A DNA stretch of 17,729 bases from Oscillospiraceae bacterium (GTDB lineage: Bacteria; Bacillota; Clostridia; Oscillospirales; Ruminococcaceae): assembly GCA_003512525.1 (NCBI GenBank), contig DOQG01000013.1:19039-36767 (forward strand), in the 5' to 3' direction. Each line of letters starts with the position of its first letter. Position 1 is the first letter of the stretch. The translations under genes and the position numbers were made by a program. The notes under the pieces were generated by a model that saw only the letters and a program-made list of their open reading frames with translations, was not told the origin of the DNA and did no database searches. Below are positions 7,887 through 13,937 of this stretch, in pieces.

Positions 7887-7915
7887 TTTAGCTCCCTTTA
7901 CACAAGGGAGCTAAA
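7887..7915. repeat. 29-base perfect palindromic hairpin, possible dispersed repeat
   Basis: TTTAGCTCCCTT (7887-7898) and AAGGGAGCTAAA (7904-7915) form a perfect 12-bp stem around the loop TACAC. It sits between the pgsA terminator and the 3' end of the minus-strand gene at 7940. No strong T run follows on either side, so it is not a classic terminator, although A/U base pairs at the stem foot could serve weakly. AGCTCCCTT/AAGGGAGCT stems recall interspersed palindromes I remember from gut Clostridia; only a genome search would show that. Confidence 0.5.
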
Positions 7916-7939
7916 TTGTGATACTTCTGTTTTTTATAT

Positions 7940-8314
7940 CTATACAACATTCTCAATTTCGTTTTCAACTATATTGAACCGCTTGAACTCCGGTATGGAT
8001 TCATCAAAACTTTTTATCAATATGCTTTCGTCGCCCGAAAGACTGTACATTGCCATTATTCCCGAGGGATAAAGCACTTTGTCGAGCTTGCCCGTTCTCA
8101 GATTATCATATCCGTTATAAAGCGGGATATCGTTCTTGCGGCTGAGGTAATCGATCATAGCAAGCAGGTAAAGACATTCGGCGTACCACCGGCGCTCGTA
8201 CAGCTTGCTTACTTCGTCACTGCACAGCATATCACTGATAAAGGAAAGCTCGCCCTTGTCTTTTACAAGGTGGCAGATGTTGCTTTTGAATATTTCAAAT
8301 GAGCTTCTTTCCAT
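7940..8314 (-). CDS. Small hypothetical protein, 124 residues
   Basis: I do not recognise a named family with confidence. The protein is soluble, with no signal peptide or membrane helix. It appears mostly helical, with a central stretch rich in Tyr, Trp and Leu (YERRWYAECLYLLAMIDYLS, about 39-58) and an acidic C-terminus. An excellent GGAGGA lies about eight bases before the ATG, and a near-consensus promoter with TTGACA (8345-8373) sits upstream, so it is very likely expressed. It is a single-gene unit divergent from the GNAT gene. Small well-expressed single genes of this kind include antitoxin-like and regulatory proteins, but nothing in the sequence establishes that, and no toxin-like partner lies beside it on the same strand. 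Confidence 0.75.
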   Translation of the reverse strand: MERSSFEIFKSNICHLVKDKGELSFISDMLCSDEVSKLYERRWYAECLYLLAMIDYLSRKNDIPLYNGYDNLRTGKLDKVLYPSGIMAMYSLSGDESILIKSFDESIPEFKRFNIVENEIENVV

Positions 8315-8344
8315 GTGATTTTCCTCCGTTTCACTGTTTTTCTG

Positions 8345-8373
8345 ATTTTAGCACAGTATTTATGTGATGTCAA
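8345..8373 (-). promoter_or_regulatory. Promoter of the 124-residue protein gene
   Basis: On the minus strand, perfect TTGACA (8368-8373) and TAAAAT (8345-8350) are 17 bases apart, about 30 bases upstream of the ATG. Confidence 0.75.
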
Positions 8374-8435
8374 GAAAGCTTTTCGGTCGCAGAAATTGCA
8401 GGCTCACGAAAATGCCGTTTATTATGTCGGTTGCG

Positions 8436-8464
8436 TTGAATTATGTTGTTTTTTATGGTATTAT
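8436..8464 (+). promoter_or_regulatory. Promoter of the GNAT gene
   Basis: TTGAAT (8436-8441), a 17-base spacer and TATTAT (8459-8464) lie 29 bases before the GTG start. A second TATAAT starts at 8464, so the exact -10 element is uncertain. Confidence 0.55.
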
Positions 8465-8493
8465 ATAATAAACTTTGAAAAGGAAACAAAACA

Positions 8494-8952
8494 GTGAATA
8501 TCAGAACTTTGAACACAGGCGAATTAAATCTGCTGTTTCAGCTCTTTGACTATAACGATCCCGATGAAATGACAGCTGAAAATACAGTAGATATTAACGA
8601 GGGAAAAATCGATATATTCGGCTTGTTCCAAGAGGACAGACTGATAGGAGAGATACGCGCCGCTTATGTCCATAACGATGCAAGGTTTGCCGTAAGAAAC
8701 AAGCGTGTTTATCTCTTTGCTTTCCGTATTCATAAGGATTTTCAAGGCAGGGGATACGGACAATTTTTGTTGAATGAGGTAATTTCCACGCTTTCGCAAA
8801 AAGGTTATTCTGAATTTACGATCGGTGTCGAAGATGATAACGAAACGGCTGTACACATATATTCAAAGCTCGGATTTACGCAGTTGATCGGTAAAATCAG
8901 CGAGGAATATCAGGGGGATAGTTATGAATATGGGTTGTATCTGAGAGCGTGA
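8494..8952 (+). CDS. GNAT-family N-acetyltransferase
   Basis: 152 residues, a typical length for a single GNAT domain. These enzymes transfer an acetyl group from acetyl-CoA to an amine; the substrate here is unknown. Motif A, which binds the CoA pyrophosphate, is clear: FRIHKDFQGRGYGQFLL with Q84-G85-R86-G87-Y88-G89. Motif B follows as ETAVHIYSKLGFTQL (about 117-131). The start is GTG at 8494, supported by AAAAGGA about nine bases upstream; no ATG fits the family's N-terminus better. The gene has its own promoter and is followed ten bases later by a very short ORF with a strong ribosome site. Candidates include aminoglycoside-like, ribosomal-protein or small-molecule acetyltransferases, and the sequence does not decide between them. 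Confidence 0.88.
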   Translation: MNIRTLNTGELNLLFQLFDYNDPDEMTAENTVDINEGKIDIFGLFQEDRLIGEIRAAYVHNDARFAVRNKRVYLFAFRIHKDFQGRGYGQFLLNEVISTLSQKGYSEFTIGVEDDNETAVHIYSKLGFTQLIGKISEEYQGDSYEYGLYLRA

Positions 8953-8961
8953 GGAGTAAAT

Positions 8962-9066
8962 ATGCTCCGATTTACGGACAGATCTGATATTATTGAAAAC
9001 GACAGGCTCTTTTCCGGACAGGAGATGTTCGGAAAGGAGCATTTATATTTTGAATATGTCACTTAA
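8962..9066 (+). CDS. 34-codon ORF after the GNAT gene, possible remnant
   Basis: An ATG at 8962 follows the GNAT stop by nine bases, with AGGAG five bases upstream, so ribosomes should start here. The 34-residue product begins MLRFTDRSDI and ends FEYVT at a TAA (9064-9066). Its start resembles the first strand of some acetyltransferases (M-x-RF-x-x-x-x-D), so it may be the head of a second GNAT gene cut short by deletion, with the promoter of the next gene lying where the rest would be. Alternatively it is a genuine small protein. No in-frame continuation was found on reading through. Confidence 0.4.
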   Translation: MLRFTDRSDIIENDRLFSGQEMFGKEHLYFEYVT

Positions 9067-9148
9067 AATTTTCCCAATGTGAACAAATCTTTGTTGAGTT
9101 TTGATATATACAAATTTCTCTTTCGGGTATAAAATATAGAGGTTGCGT

Positions 9149-9165
9149 TTTGTCCGCGGGACAAA
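9149..9165 (+). promoter_or_regulatory. Hairpin in the 5' leader of the SulP gene
   Basis: TTTGTCC (9149-9155) pairs perfectly with GGACAAA (9159-9165) around GCG. It lies about 20 bases before the SulP start and just upstream of its ribosome site. A TATAAA-like -10 lies upstream (9128-9133) without a clear -35. The stem could be an operator or an mRNA structure that tunes translation. Confidence 0.35.
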
Positions 9166-9186
9166 GGAACAGAAAGAGGGAGAGAA

Positions 9187-10890
9187 ATGATAAAGCGTTA
9201 TTTCAAACGTTTAAAGACAGAATTTACAGGCTATAATGCGGGAAAATTCGGAAAAGATGTACTTGCGGGTATCACGGTTGCGGCTGTGGCGCTTCCGCTT
9301 GCGCTTGCATTCGGTATATCGAGCGGTGCGACTGCCGCCGCAGGACTTATCACGGCGCTTATCGCAGGCGTTGTAATAGGACTGCTTTCGGGTGCTTCAT
9401 ATCAGATATCAGGACCTACCGGTGCTATGGCGGCTATCCTTTGCTCGCTTGTGGCTACATATCATATGCAGGGCGTGTTCATTGCCTGCTTTATGTCGGG
9501 CGCTATACTTCTGCTGTGCGGAATATTCAAGCTCGGCGGACTGGTGCAGTTTATACCGACACCTGTTATTACAGGCTTTACATCGGGTATAGCAATAATA
9601 ATCGCATTCGGACAGATAAATAATCTTACGGGACTTAAGTGCGAGGGTGCGTCTACTATAGACAAGATAGTAAGCTACTTCAACACGCCCCAGACATTGG
9701 ATTTCGAGGCAATAGCAATTGGTGTATGCGTTATAGTGTTTATGCTTATTTATCCCAAAAAGCTCAATGCTATCATCCCGTCATCGCTTATGTCTATTAT
9801 AATAGCAACGGCACTGAACTTCATATTCAACTTTGATGTCGGCATTGTAGGCGAGATACCGCAGACGCTTTTACTTAATGACAGGCTTGATATTACGGCG
9901 ATAGACTTCGACACGGTCAAAAATCTTATATTCCCTGCAATAAGCATTGCGGCGCTCGGGCTTATCGAAAGCCTTTTATGCGGCGCGAGTGCAGGCAGAA
10001 TGAAGAACGAAAAGCTTGACAGCGATCAGGAGCTTGTAGCGCAGGGCATAGGCAATATGCTGATACCGTTCTTCGGCGGCGTTCCCGCTACAGCGGCAAT
10101 CGCAAGAACGAGCGTTGCCATAAAGAGCGGCGCACAGACGAGAATTGCGGGTGTAATTCATTCGCTGGTGCTTTTAGCGTCAATGTTCCTGCTCGGCGGC
10201 GTAATGTCAAAGATACCTATGGCGGCGCTTGCAGGCGTACTTATCGTAACTGCGTGGAGAATGAACGAGTTTGCGGTAATAAAGGACATTTTCGGCAGAA
10301 AAATAAAGACCGCAATGTTCCAGTATCTTATCACAATGACGGCAACGGTTATATTCGACCTCACAGTCGCAATTATAATCGGCATTCTTTTCTCGGTCAT
10401 CATGTTCGTGCTTAAGGTTTCGGATATGACGGTAAATGTTGCCGATGTTGACTCTGCTAAGATCGATATAGCCGACAAGGACGGAAAGCTCCGTGGCACA
10501 AAGGTCGTATATGTCACAGGCCCGCTTTATTTCGGAACATCAAACAAGCTGTCAGAGAAGCTTTCGCACCTTGATGTAGAGGACGGCGGAAAGCTGATAT
10601 TCTCAATGCGAGGCGTGCCAATAGCGGATATTTCCGGCGTACAGGCTATGAAGGAGCTTTGCGACAGCCTTTCCGCAAGAAAGATAGAAATATACTTCTC
10701 GTGCGTACAGCCTGCCGTTGACGAAATGTTCCACCGTTGCGGACTTATCGAAACATACGGCGAGGAGCGCTTCTTCTGGAGCACCGACAAGGCGATGAAG
10801 TTCATCGCAGGTGAAACAGAAAATGTTTGTCCCGCATGCGCGGCAAATACGGCAAATGCCGCTGTTACAGCAGAAATAGCGAGTGCATAA
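9187..10890 (+). CDS. SulP-family anion transporter with STAS domain
   Basis: 567 residues, the normal length for SulP proteins (SLC26 relatives), which import or exchange sulfate, bicarbonate or other anions across the cytoplasmic membrane. The family start is clear: DVLAGITVAAVALPLALAFG (about 25-44), then GASYQISGPTGAMAAIL (about 69-85) in the third helix, and PTPVITGFTSGIAIII (about 124-139). About a dozen membrane helices run to residue 415. A cytoplasmic STAS domain follows (about 425-545), with the phosphate-loop-like segment VPIADISGVQAM. The substrate cannot be read from sequence; bacterial members range from sulfate permeases to bicarbonate and dicarboxylate carriers. The C-terminal tail carries CPAC, an unusual touch. 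GGGAGAG lies just upstream of the ATG. No sulfate-assimilation gene is nearby, which weakens a sulfate-specific label. Confidence 0.9.
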   Translation: MIKRYFKRLKTEFTGYNAGKFGKDVLAGITVAAVALPLALAFGISSGATAAAGLITALIAGVVIGLLSGASYQISGPTGAMAAILCSLVATYHMQGVFIACFMSGAILLLCGIFKLGGLVQFIPTPVITGFTSGIAIIIAFGQINNLTGLKCEGASTIDKIVSYFNTPQTLDFEAIAIGVCVIVFMLIYPKKLNAIIPSSLMSIIIATALNFIFNFDVGIVGEIPQTLLLNDRLDITAIDFDTVKNLIFPAISIAALGLIESLLCGASAGRMKNEKLDSDQELVAQGIGNMLIPFFGGVPATAAIARTSVAIKSGAQTRIAGVIHSLVLLASMFLLGGVMSKIPMAALAGVLIVTAWRMNEFAVIKDIFGRKIKTAMFQYLITMTATVIFDLTVAIIIGILFSVIMFVLKVSDMTVNVADVDSAKIDIADKDGKLRGTKVVYVTGPLYFGTSNKLSEKLSHLDVEDGGKLIFSMRGVPIADISGVQAMKELCDSLSARKIEIYFSCVQPAVDEMFHRCGLIETYGEERFFWSTDKAMKFIAGETENVCPACAANTANAAVTAEIASA

Positions 10891-10930
10891 ATAAAAATCA
10901 GCCCACAGGAAGATAAAATTCCTGCGGGCT
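10891..10930 (-). terminator. Shared terminator between convergent genes
   Basis: AGCCCACAGGAA (10900-10911) pairs with TTCCTGCGGGCT (10919-10930) with a single A-C mismatch and a 7-base loop. On the minus strand it is followed by GATTTTTATTTAT, a good terminator for the gene ending at 10942. On the plus strand the tail (GTTACTTTAT) is weaker but may still end SulP transcripts. Confidence 0.75.
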
Positions 10931-10941
10931 GTTACTTTATG

Positions 10942-11274
10942 CTAAGCGCCTCTGTCGTTGCCTTGCGACATTACGATAAAGCCTACTATCACTGTAACGA
11001 GCAGAGCAAGTATGAAAAGCAGCTGATTTTCGATAAAACAAACCGTCAGTGCAACACCGCCGATTAAAATAGCAATTCCGAAAATCATCCACAAGCATTT
11101 TACCGCTTCACTGCGGGTGTCGGTATTATCATAGTGACGATAAATCCCCCTGCGATTATTCTGCGCAGGCGGCTGTTCATTTTTCTTGCTGTCCTCGATT
11201 ATATGATGAACAAGCCCGAAGGTTACAAAGTCGTCGAAGGTATCATGCTTACCGTTTCCGTTCCAGTCAAACAT
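10942..11274 (-). CDS. Small membrane protein with one EF-hand-like calcium loop
   Basis: 110 residues. The N-terminus holds a canonical 12-residue calcium-loop pattern, DWNGNGKHDTFD, with D3, N5, N7, G8, D11 and D14 in the positions that bind calcium in EF-hand and dockerin repeats. A charged Asn/Gln/Arg linker follows (about 28-58), then two membrane helices (about 60-80 and 84-103). A single loop is too little for a dockerin, which needs two. Similar short proteins starting M-F-D-W-N-G-N-G are, as I recall, common in Ruminococcus-type genomes without known function. AAAGGAG lies seven bases before the ATG. The protein has no signal peptide, so the loop is probably cytoplasmic, which would make calcium sensing inside the cell the natural guess; that is inference. 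It converges on the SulP gene. Confidence 0.75.
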   Translation of the reverse strand: MFDWNGNGKHDTFDDFVTFGLVHHIIEDSKKNEQPPAQNNRRGIYRHYDNTDTRSEAVKCLWMIFGIAILIGGVALTVCFIENQLLFILALLVTVIVGFIVMSQGNDRGA

Positions 11275-11312
11275 AATATCGCTCCTTTCGCAAGCGCCTT
11301 GTTTATGCTGTT

Positions 11313-11341
11313 ATTGTAGCATAGACAGTGTACAATAAAAA
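11313..11341 (-). promoter_or_regulatory. Possible promoter of the EF-hand-like protein gene
   Basis: On the minus strand, TACAAT (11313-11318) lies 17 bases after a poor -35 (TTTTTA, 11336-11341). A perfect 6-bp inverted repeat (TATGCT 11304-11309, AGCATA 11318-11323) frames the -10 element. Confidence 0.35.
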
Positions 11342-11528
11342 GGATAAATATCTTAAAATTAGAATAACGCTGTGTATTTGTTGCTGACAATTTCAAATAA
11401 AACGAGTGTAATATTAACGATATCAAAAAGCGTAAGCTTTTGTAAGGGTGGCGGTGCTGATGTTGTTCTTATTTTGTTTTATTAAGTAAATTTATAATTT
11501 TGTGCGTTCTCCACGCAAGGCTTACAGC
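11342..11528. other. AT-rich intergenic stretch without a gene
   Basis: No convincing coding region is seen here. The one structure is a short hairpin AAAAGC/GCTTTT (11426-11431 with 11436-11441, loop GTAA), followed on the minus strand by TTTTTGATAT. It could be a weak terminator, although no gene that would need it is apparent. Confidence 0.4.
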
Positions 11529-11569
11529 AAAAAACAAGCACCGCAATCAAATACGGTTGATTGCGATGC
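11529..11569 (-). terminator. Intrinsic terminator of tRNA-Arg
   Basis: On the minus strand, GCATCGCAATCA (complement of 11558-11569) pairs over 12 bp, with one G-T pair, with TGATTGCGGTGC (complement of 11538-11549), followed by TTGTTTTTT. It starts seven bases after the tRNA CCA end. Confidence 0.88.
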
Positions 11570-11576
11570 AGTTTTT

Positions 11577-11653
11577 TGGTACGCCTGATGCGATTCGAAC
11601 GCACGACACATAGCGTCGGAGGCTATTGCTCTATCCAACTGAGCTACAGGCGC
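11577..11653 (-). tRNA. tRNA-Arg (anticodon CCG)
   Basis: 77 bases fold into a full cloverleaf on the minus strand: acceptor GCGCCTG/CAGGCGT (G-T at the first pair), D arm GCTC/GAGC, anticodon stem ATAGC/GCTAT with loop CTCCGAC (anticodon CCG at loop positions 3-5), a 5-base variable region, and T arm GTGCG/CGCAT with loop TTCGAAT. The CCA end is encoded (A73 then CCA). It reads CGG arginine codons. The gene is a separate transcription unit with its own promoter and terminator, downstream of the aminotransferase gene. Confidence 0.96.
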
Positions 11654-11660
11654 AAATGTA

Positions 11661-11684
11661 AAGGGCTGACGGTTGTCAGCCCTT
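11661..11684 (-). terminator. Hairpin after the aminotransferase gene, overlapping the tRNA start site
   Basis: A perfect 10-bp stem (11661-11670 with 11675-11684, loop AACC on the minus strand) lies between the aminotransferase stop and the tRNA. The tail after it on the minus strand is TTTACATTT, a short and interrupted T run, so termination may be partial. The expected start site of the tRNA promoter at 11687-11715 falls at the edge of this stem. Confidence 0.55.
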
Positions 11685-11686
11685 TT

Positions 11687-11715
11687 AGTATAACATACTT
11701 TATACGATTTTGCAA
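11687..11715 (-). promoter_or_regulatory. Promoter of tRNA-Arg
   Basis: On the minus strand, TTGCAA (11710-11715), 17 bases, then TATACT (11687-11692). It starts within ten bases of the aminotransferase stop and about 35 bases before the tRNA. Confidence 0.65.
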
Positions 11716-11721
11716 GTACAA

Positions 11722-12981
11722 TTACTTGAGCAGGGATTCTGTAGCCGCAATCTTTACTGCAACGCAGAATACCTCCATAGCCTTTGCAAGCTCTGCTTCT
11801 GTAGGATATGTCGGAGCAATGCGGATATTGTTGTCGTGAGGGTCTTTGCCGTAAGGATAAGTCGCACCTGCGCCCGTCAGAACAACTCCTGCCTGCTTGC
11901 AAAGCTCAACAGTACGCTTTGCAGTGCCGTCAAGACCGTTGAATGAGATGAAATAACCGCCGTTGGGCTTGTGCCATGAGCCGAAGCCTGTGGGAGCGAT
12001 CTCCTTGTCGAGCATATCAAGAACGATCTTGAACTTAGGCTCGATTATAGCTCTGTGCTTCTTCATATGCTCCTTGATACCGTCAAAATCCTTGAAGAAA
12101 CGAGCGTGCCTTAACTGGTTGAGCTTATCGTAGCCGATGGTCTGGAATGTCATCTGGCTCTTGATAAACTTGATGTTTTCCGCACTCGCACCGATGAATG
12201 CAAGACCGCCGCCGGGGAACGAGATCTTCGATGTGGATGCAAACATAAATACCATATCCTGCTTGCCTGTCTTTTTAGCTTCTTCAAGGAGGTTCAGCAG
12301 AGTGTCGGGAGTATCTGTAAGGTGATGAACGCAGTAAGCGTTATCCCAGAATATTCTGAAATCCTTTGCTTTAGGCGAAAGATTTGCAAAACGCTTTACC
12401 GTTTCGTCCGAGCAGGTGATACCTTCGGGATTGCTGTACATAGGTACGCACCAGATACCCTTGATAAGCTCGTCTTCGCTTACCAGCTTTTCTACAACGT
12501 CCATATCGGGACCATCGGGGGTATAAGGAACTGTAATCATCTCAATGCCGAGGCTCTGGCAGATAGCAAAGTGCCTGTCGTAACCGGGGGCGGGGCAGAG
12601 GAACTTTACCTTCTCGTTCTTTCCCCAGGGCTTGTCGCCGCCGAGTACGCCGAGCAGCATCGCTCTTGCCATTGTATCGTACATAAGCTGAAGGCTTGAG
12701 TTACCGCCGATGATTATCTCGTCATGAGCAACACCGAGCATAGGCATACAAAGTCTTTTTGCTTCTTCTATACCGTCAAGTACACCGTAGTTACGGCAGT
12801 CAACACCGGTTTCTGACATATAATCACCGTCAAGGCAATGCGTCAGCATATCAAGCGATAAATCAAGCTGTGCAGGAGAGGGCTTGCCTCTTGACATATC
12901 CAGCTTCAGACCCTGCTTGCAAAGCTCGTCATAATGCTTTTTAGCTTCTTCATTCAGCTTTTTCAGTTCATTCTTTTCCAT
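11722..12981 (-). CDS. PLP-dependent aspartate aminotransferase, type Ic
   Basis: 419 residues. The protein matches, from memory, the Mycobacterium Rv3722c group (Pfam Asp_aminotransf, type Ic): LDMSRGKPSPAQLDLS near the N-terminus, then FLCPAPGYDRHFAI, GIWCVPMYSNPEG, FWDNAY, FASTSKISFPGGG and NIRIAPTYPTEAEL all line up with it. Rv3722c is the main aspartate aminotransferase of that species, moving amino groups between glutamate/2-oxoglutarate and oxaloacetate/aspartate. K252 in STSK is the PLP-binding lysine, D213 in WDNAY should contact the pyridine nitrogen, and N184 the ring oxygen. I chose the ATG at 12979-12981, with AAGGAG nine bases upstream, over an in-frame ATG 18 codons earlier. 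It has its own promoter and is followed by a weak hairpin and the tRNA. The kynurenine or 2-aminoadipate activities of related fold-type I enzymes are less likely. Confidence 0.88.
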   Translation of the reverse strand: MEKNELKKLNEEAKKHYDELCKQGLKLDMSRGKPSPAQLDLSLDMLTHCLDGDYMSETGVDCRNYGVLDGIEEAKRLCMPMLGVAHDEIIIGGNSSLQLMYDTMARAMLLGVLGGDKPWGKNEKVKFLCPAPGYDRHFAICQSLGIEMITVPYTPDGPDMDVVEKLVSEDELIKGIWCVPMYSNPEGITCSDETVKRFANLSPKAKDFRIFWDNAYCVHHLTDTPDTLLNLLEEAKKTGKQDMVFMFASTSKISFPGGGLAFIGASAENIKFIKSQMTFQTIGYDKLNQLRHARFFKDFDGIKEHMKKHRAIIEPKFKIVLDMLDKEIAPTGFGSWHKPNGGYFISFNGLDGTAKRTVELCKQAGVVLTGAGATYPYGKDPHDNNIRIAPTYPTEAELAKAMEVFCVAVKIAATESLLK

Positions 12982-13041
12982 TATTGCAAACTCCTTATGA
13001 TAAAGAATTTTAACGCAGTTCTTCACTGCACCCATGCTTTA

Positions 13042-13070
13042 ATTATAATGCAAATGAAGCCGATTTGCAA
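13042..13070 (-). promoter_or_regulatory. Promoter of the aminotransferase gene
   Basis: On the minus strand, TTGCAA (13065-13070), 17 bases, then a perfect TATAAT (13042-13047), about 60 bases upstream of the start codon. Confidence 0.7.
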
Positions 13071-13111
13071 GCGTTTTTTCGTTTTCTTGCAAAGAATTAT
13101 GCAATTTTGTC

Positions 13112-13188
13112 AAAAAAACGTTGCACAGTAACATAATTATGGCGATTAGCAACTATAAAATATCCATTAAATGTTTAATCTGTGCAAC
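13112..13188 (-). terminator. Long-loop terminator at the end of the glmS operon
   Basis: On the minus strand, GTTGCACAG (complement of 13180-13188) can pair perfectly over 9 bp with CTGTGCAAC (complement of 13120-13128), and the second arm is followed one base later by seven T residues (13112-13118). The 51-base interval contains a small stem ATTAAA/TTTAAT. The layout looks like a terminator with an enlarged, structured loop, about 20 bases after the stop of the gene ending at 13209. Confidence 0.5.
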
Positions 13189-13208
13189 TCGAAATTTTGA
13201 TTTTTGCA

Positions 13209-13925
13209 TCAAGCGGCAAATGCGGCTGTCACAACGCCGTTGTTGTTTGTGAATGTAATGTCGGTGCTCACCGTCTGCTCGTCAAGCCCCGATAGGTTCA
13301 GCGGAACGCTGCAGCGTACATTATACGTCCATTCAAAAGTCAGCGTAGTACTTGTCTTGCCGTCAAGAAAAGCAAGGCTCATATCAAAATCGGTGCTGTC
13401 ATTCAGAAGAGCCGTTGCGGATAATGCATCATCATATATTACCGGGAGGGTAACGTTCCGGCGGGTAAGCTCTGTGGGCATGATGTTGCGCATTGAAATG
13501 AGCTTAGAATTTCCGTCCGTGTAAACATTAAGCGTAAGGTCGGCACAGTAGAAGCCTACCTGCTTTTGACCGTCAAGCGGTACATCTTCTGCATATCCCT
13601 GTACGGAAAAATAACCTGTTCCGTAGTCGGATAATGCAATGCTGAATGTAGGGTTGAATACCGGAGTGCCCTTTGCCAGTATAGCGTCATATGCTGTCAG
13701 TGCACCCTCGACTCCGTCCTGAACATCAAGCAGAGCGGTTTCGACCTCTGCCTTGTCAAGTCCCGAATAATAGCTTGCGGATACGGCAAAGCTTGAGCCG
13801 TCGCTTATAATTTCACTGTTACTGCCGGCATATACGGGAGTTGTGCGTGTAAGCAGCATATACAGTAAAAGTCCTATTCCCGCAGTAACAAGTACAAGCA
13901 GGATAACAAGTACGATTTTTTTCAT
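13209..13925 (-). CDS. Secreted or membrane-anchored protein, unknown
   Basis: 238 residues with no family I recognise. It begins MKK followed by a long hydrophobic helix (about 4-26), then polar residues with no clear signal-peptidase site, so a single N-terminal anchor with the rest outside is likely. The outer part is rich in Thr, Ser, Asp and Val with alternating hydrophobic residues, suggesting beta-sandwich folds; there is no cysteine pair, catalytic motif or known repeat. The start follows AAAGGGAG and lies 12 bases after the stop of the FkbM-type gene, whose stop codon overlaps this ribosome site. It is therefore the last gene of the glmS operon, which suggests a surface role, but that is inference from position. 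Confidence 0.7.
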   Translation of the reverse strand: MKKIVLVILLVLVTAGIGLLLYMLLTRTTPVYAGSNSEIISDGSSFAVSASYYSGLDKAEVETALLDVQDGVEGALTAYDAILAKGTPVFNPTFSIALSDYGTGYFSVQGYAEDVPLDGQKQVGFYCADLTLNVYTDGNSKLISMRNIMPTELTRRNVTLPVIYDDALSATALLNDSTDFDMSLAFLDGKTSTTLTFEWTYNVRCSVPLNLSGLDEQTVSTDITFTNNNGVVTAAFAA

Positions 13926-13937
13926 TTATGCTCCCTT

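Noticed and set aside
10840..10890. CPAC motif in the SulP tail as a metal or redox site
   Set aside because: Only one CxxC in a low-complexity Ala/Asn/Thr-rich tail with no partner cysteines or fold support.
12982..13035. Upstream ATG adding 18 residues to the aminotransferase
   Set aside because: It lies close to the predicted transcription start, has no good ribosome site, and the added residues do not match the family; AAGGAG serves the ATG at 12979-12981.
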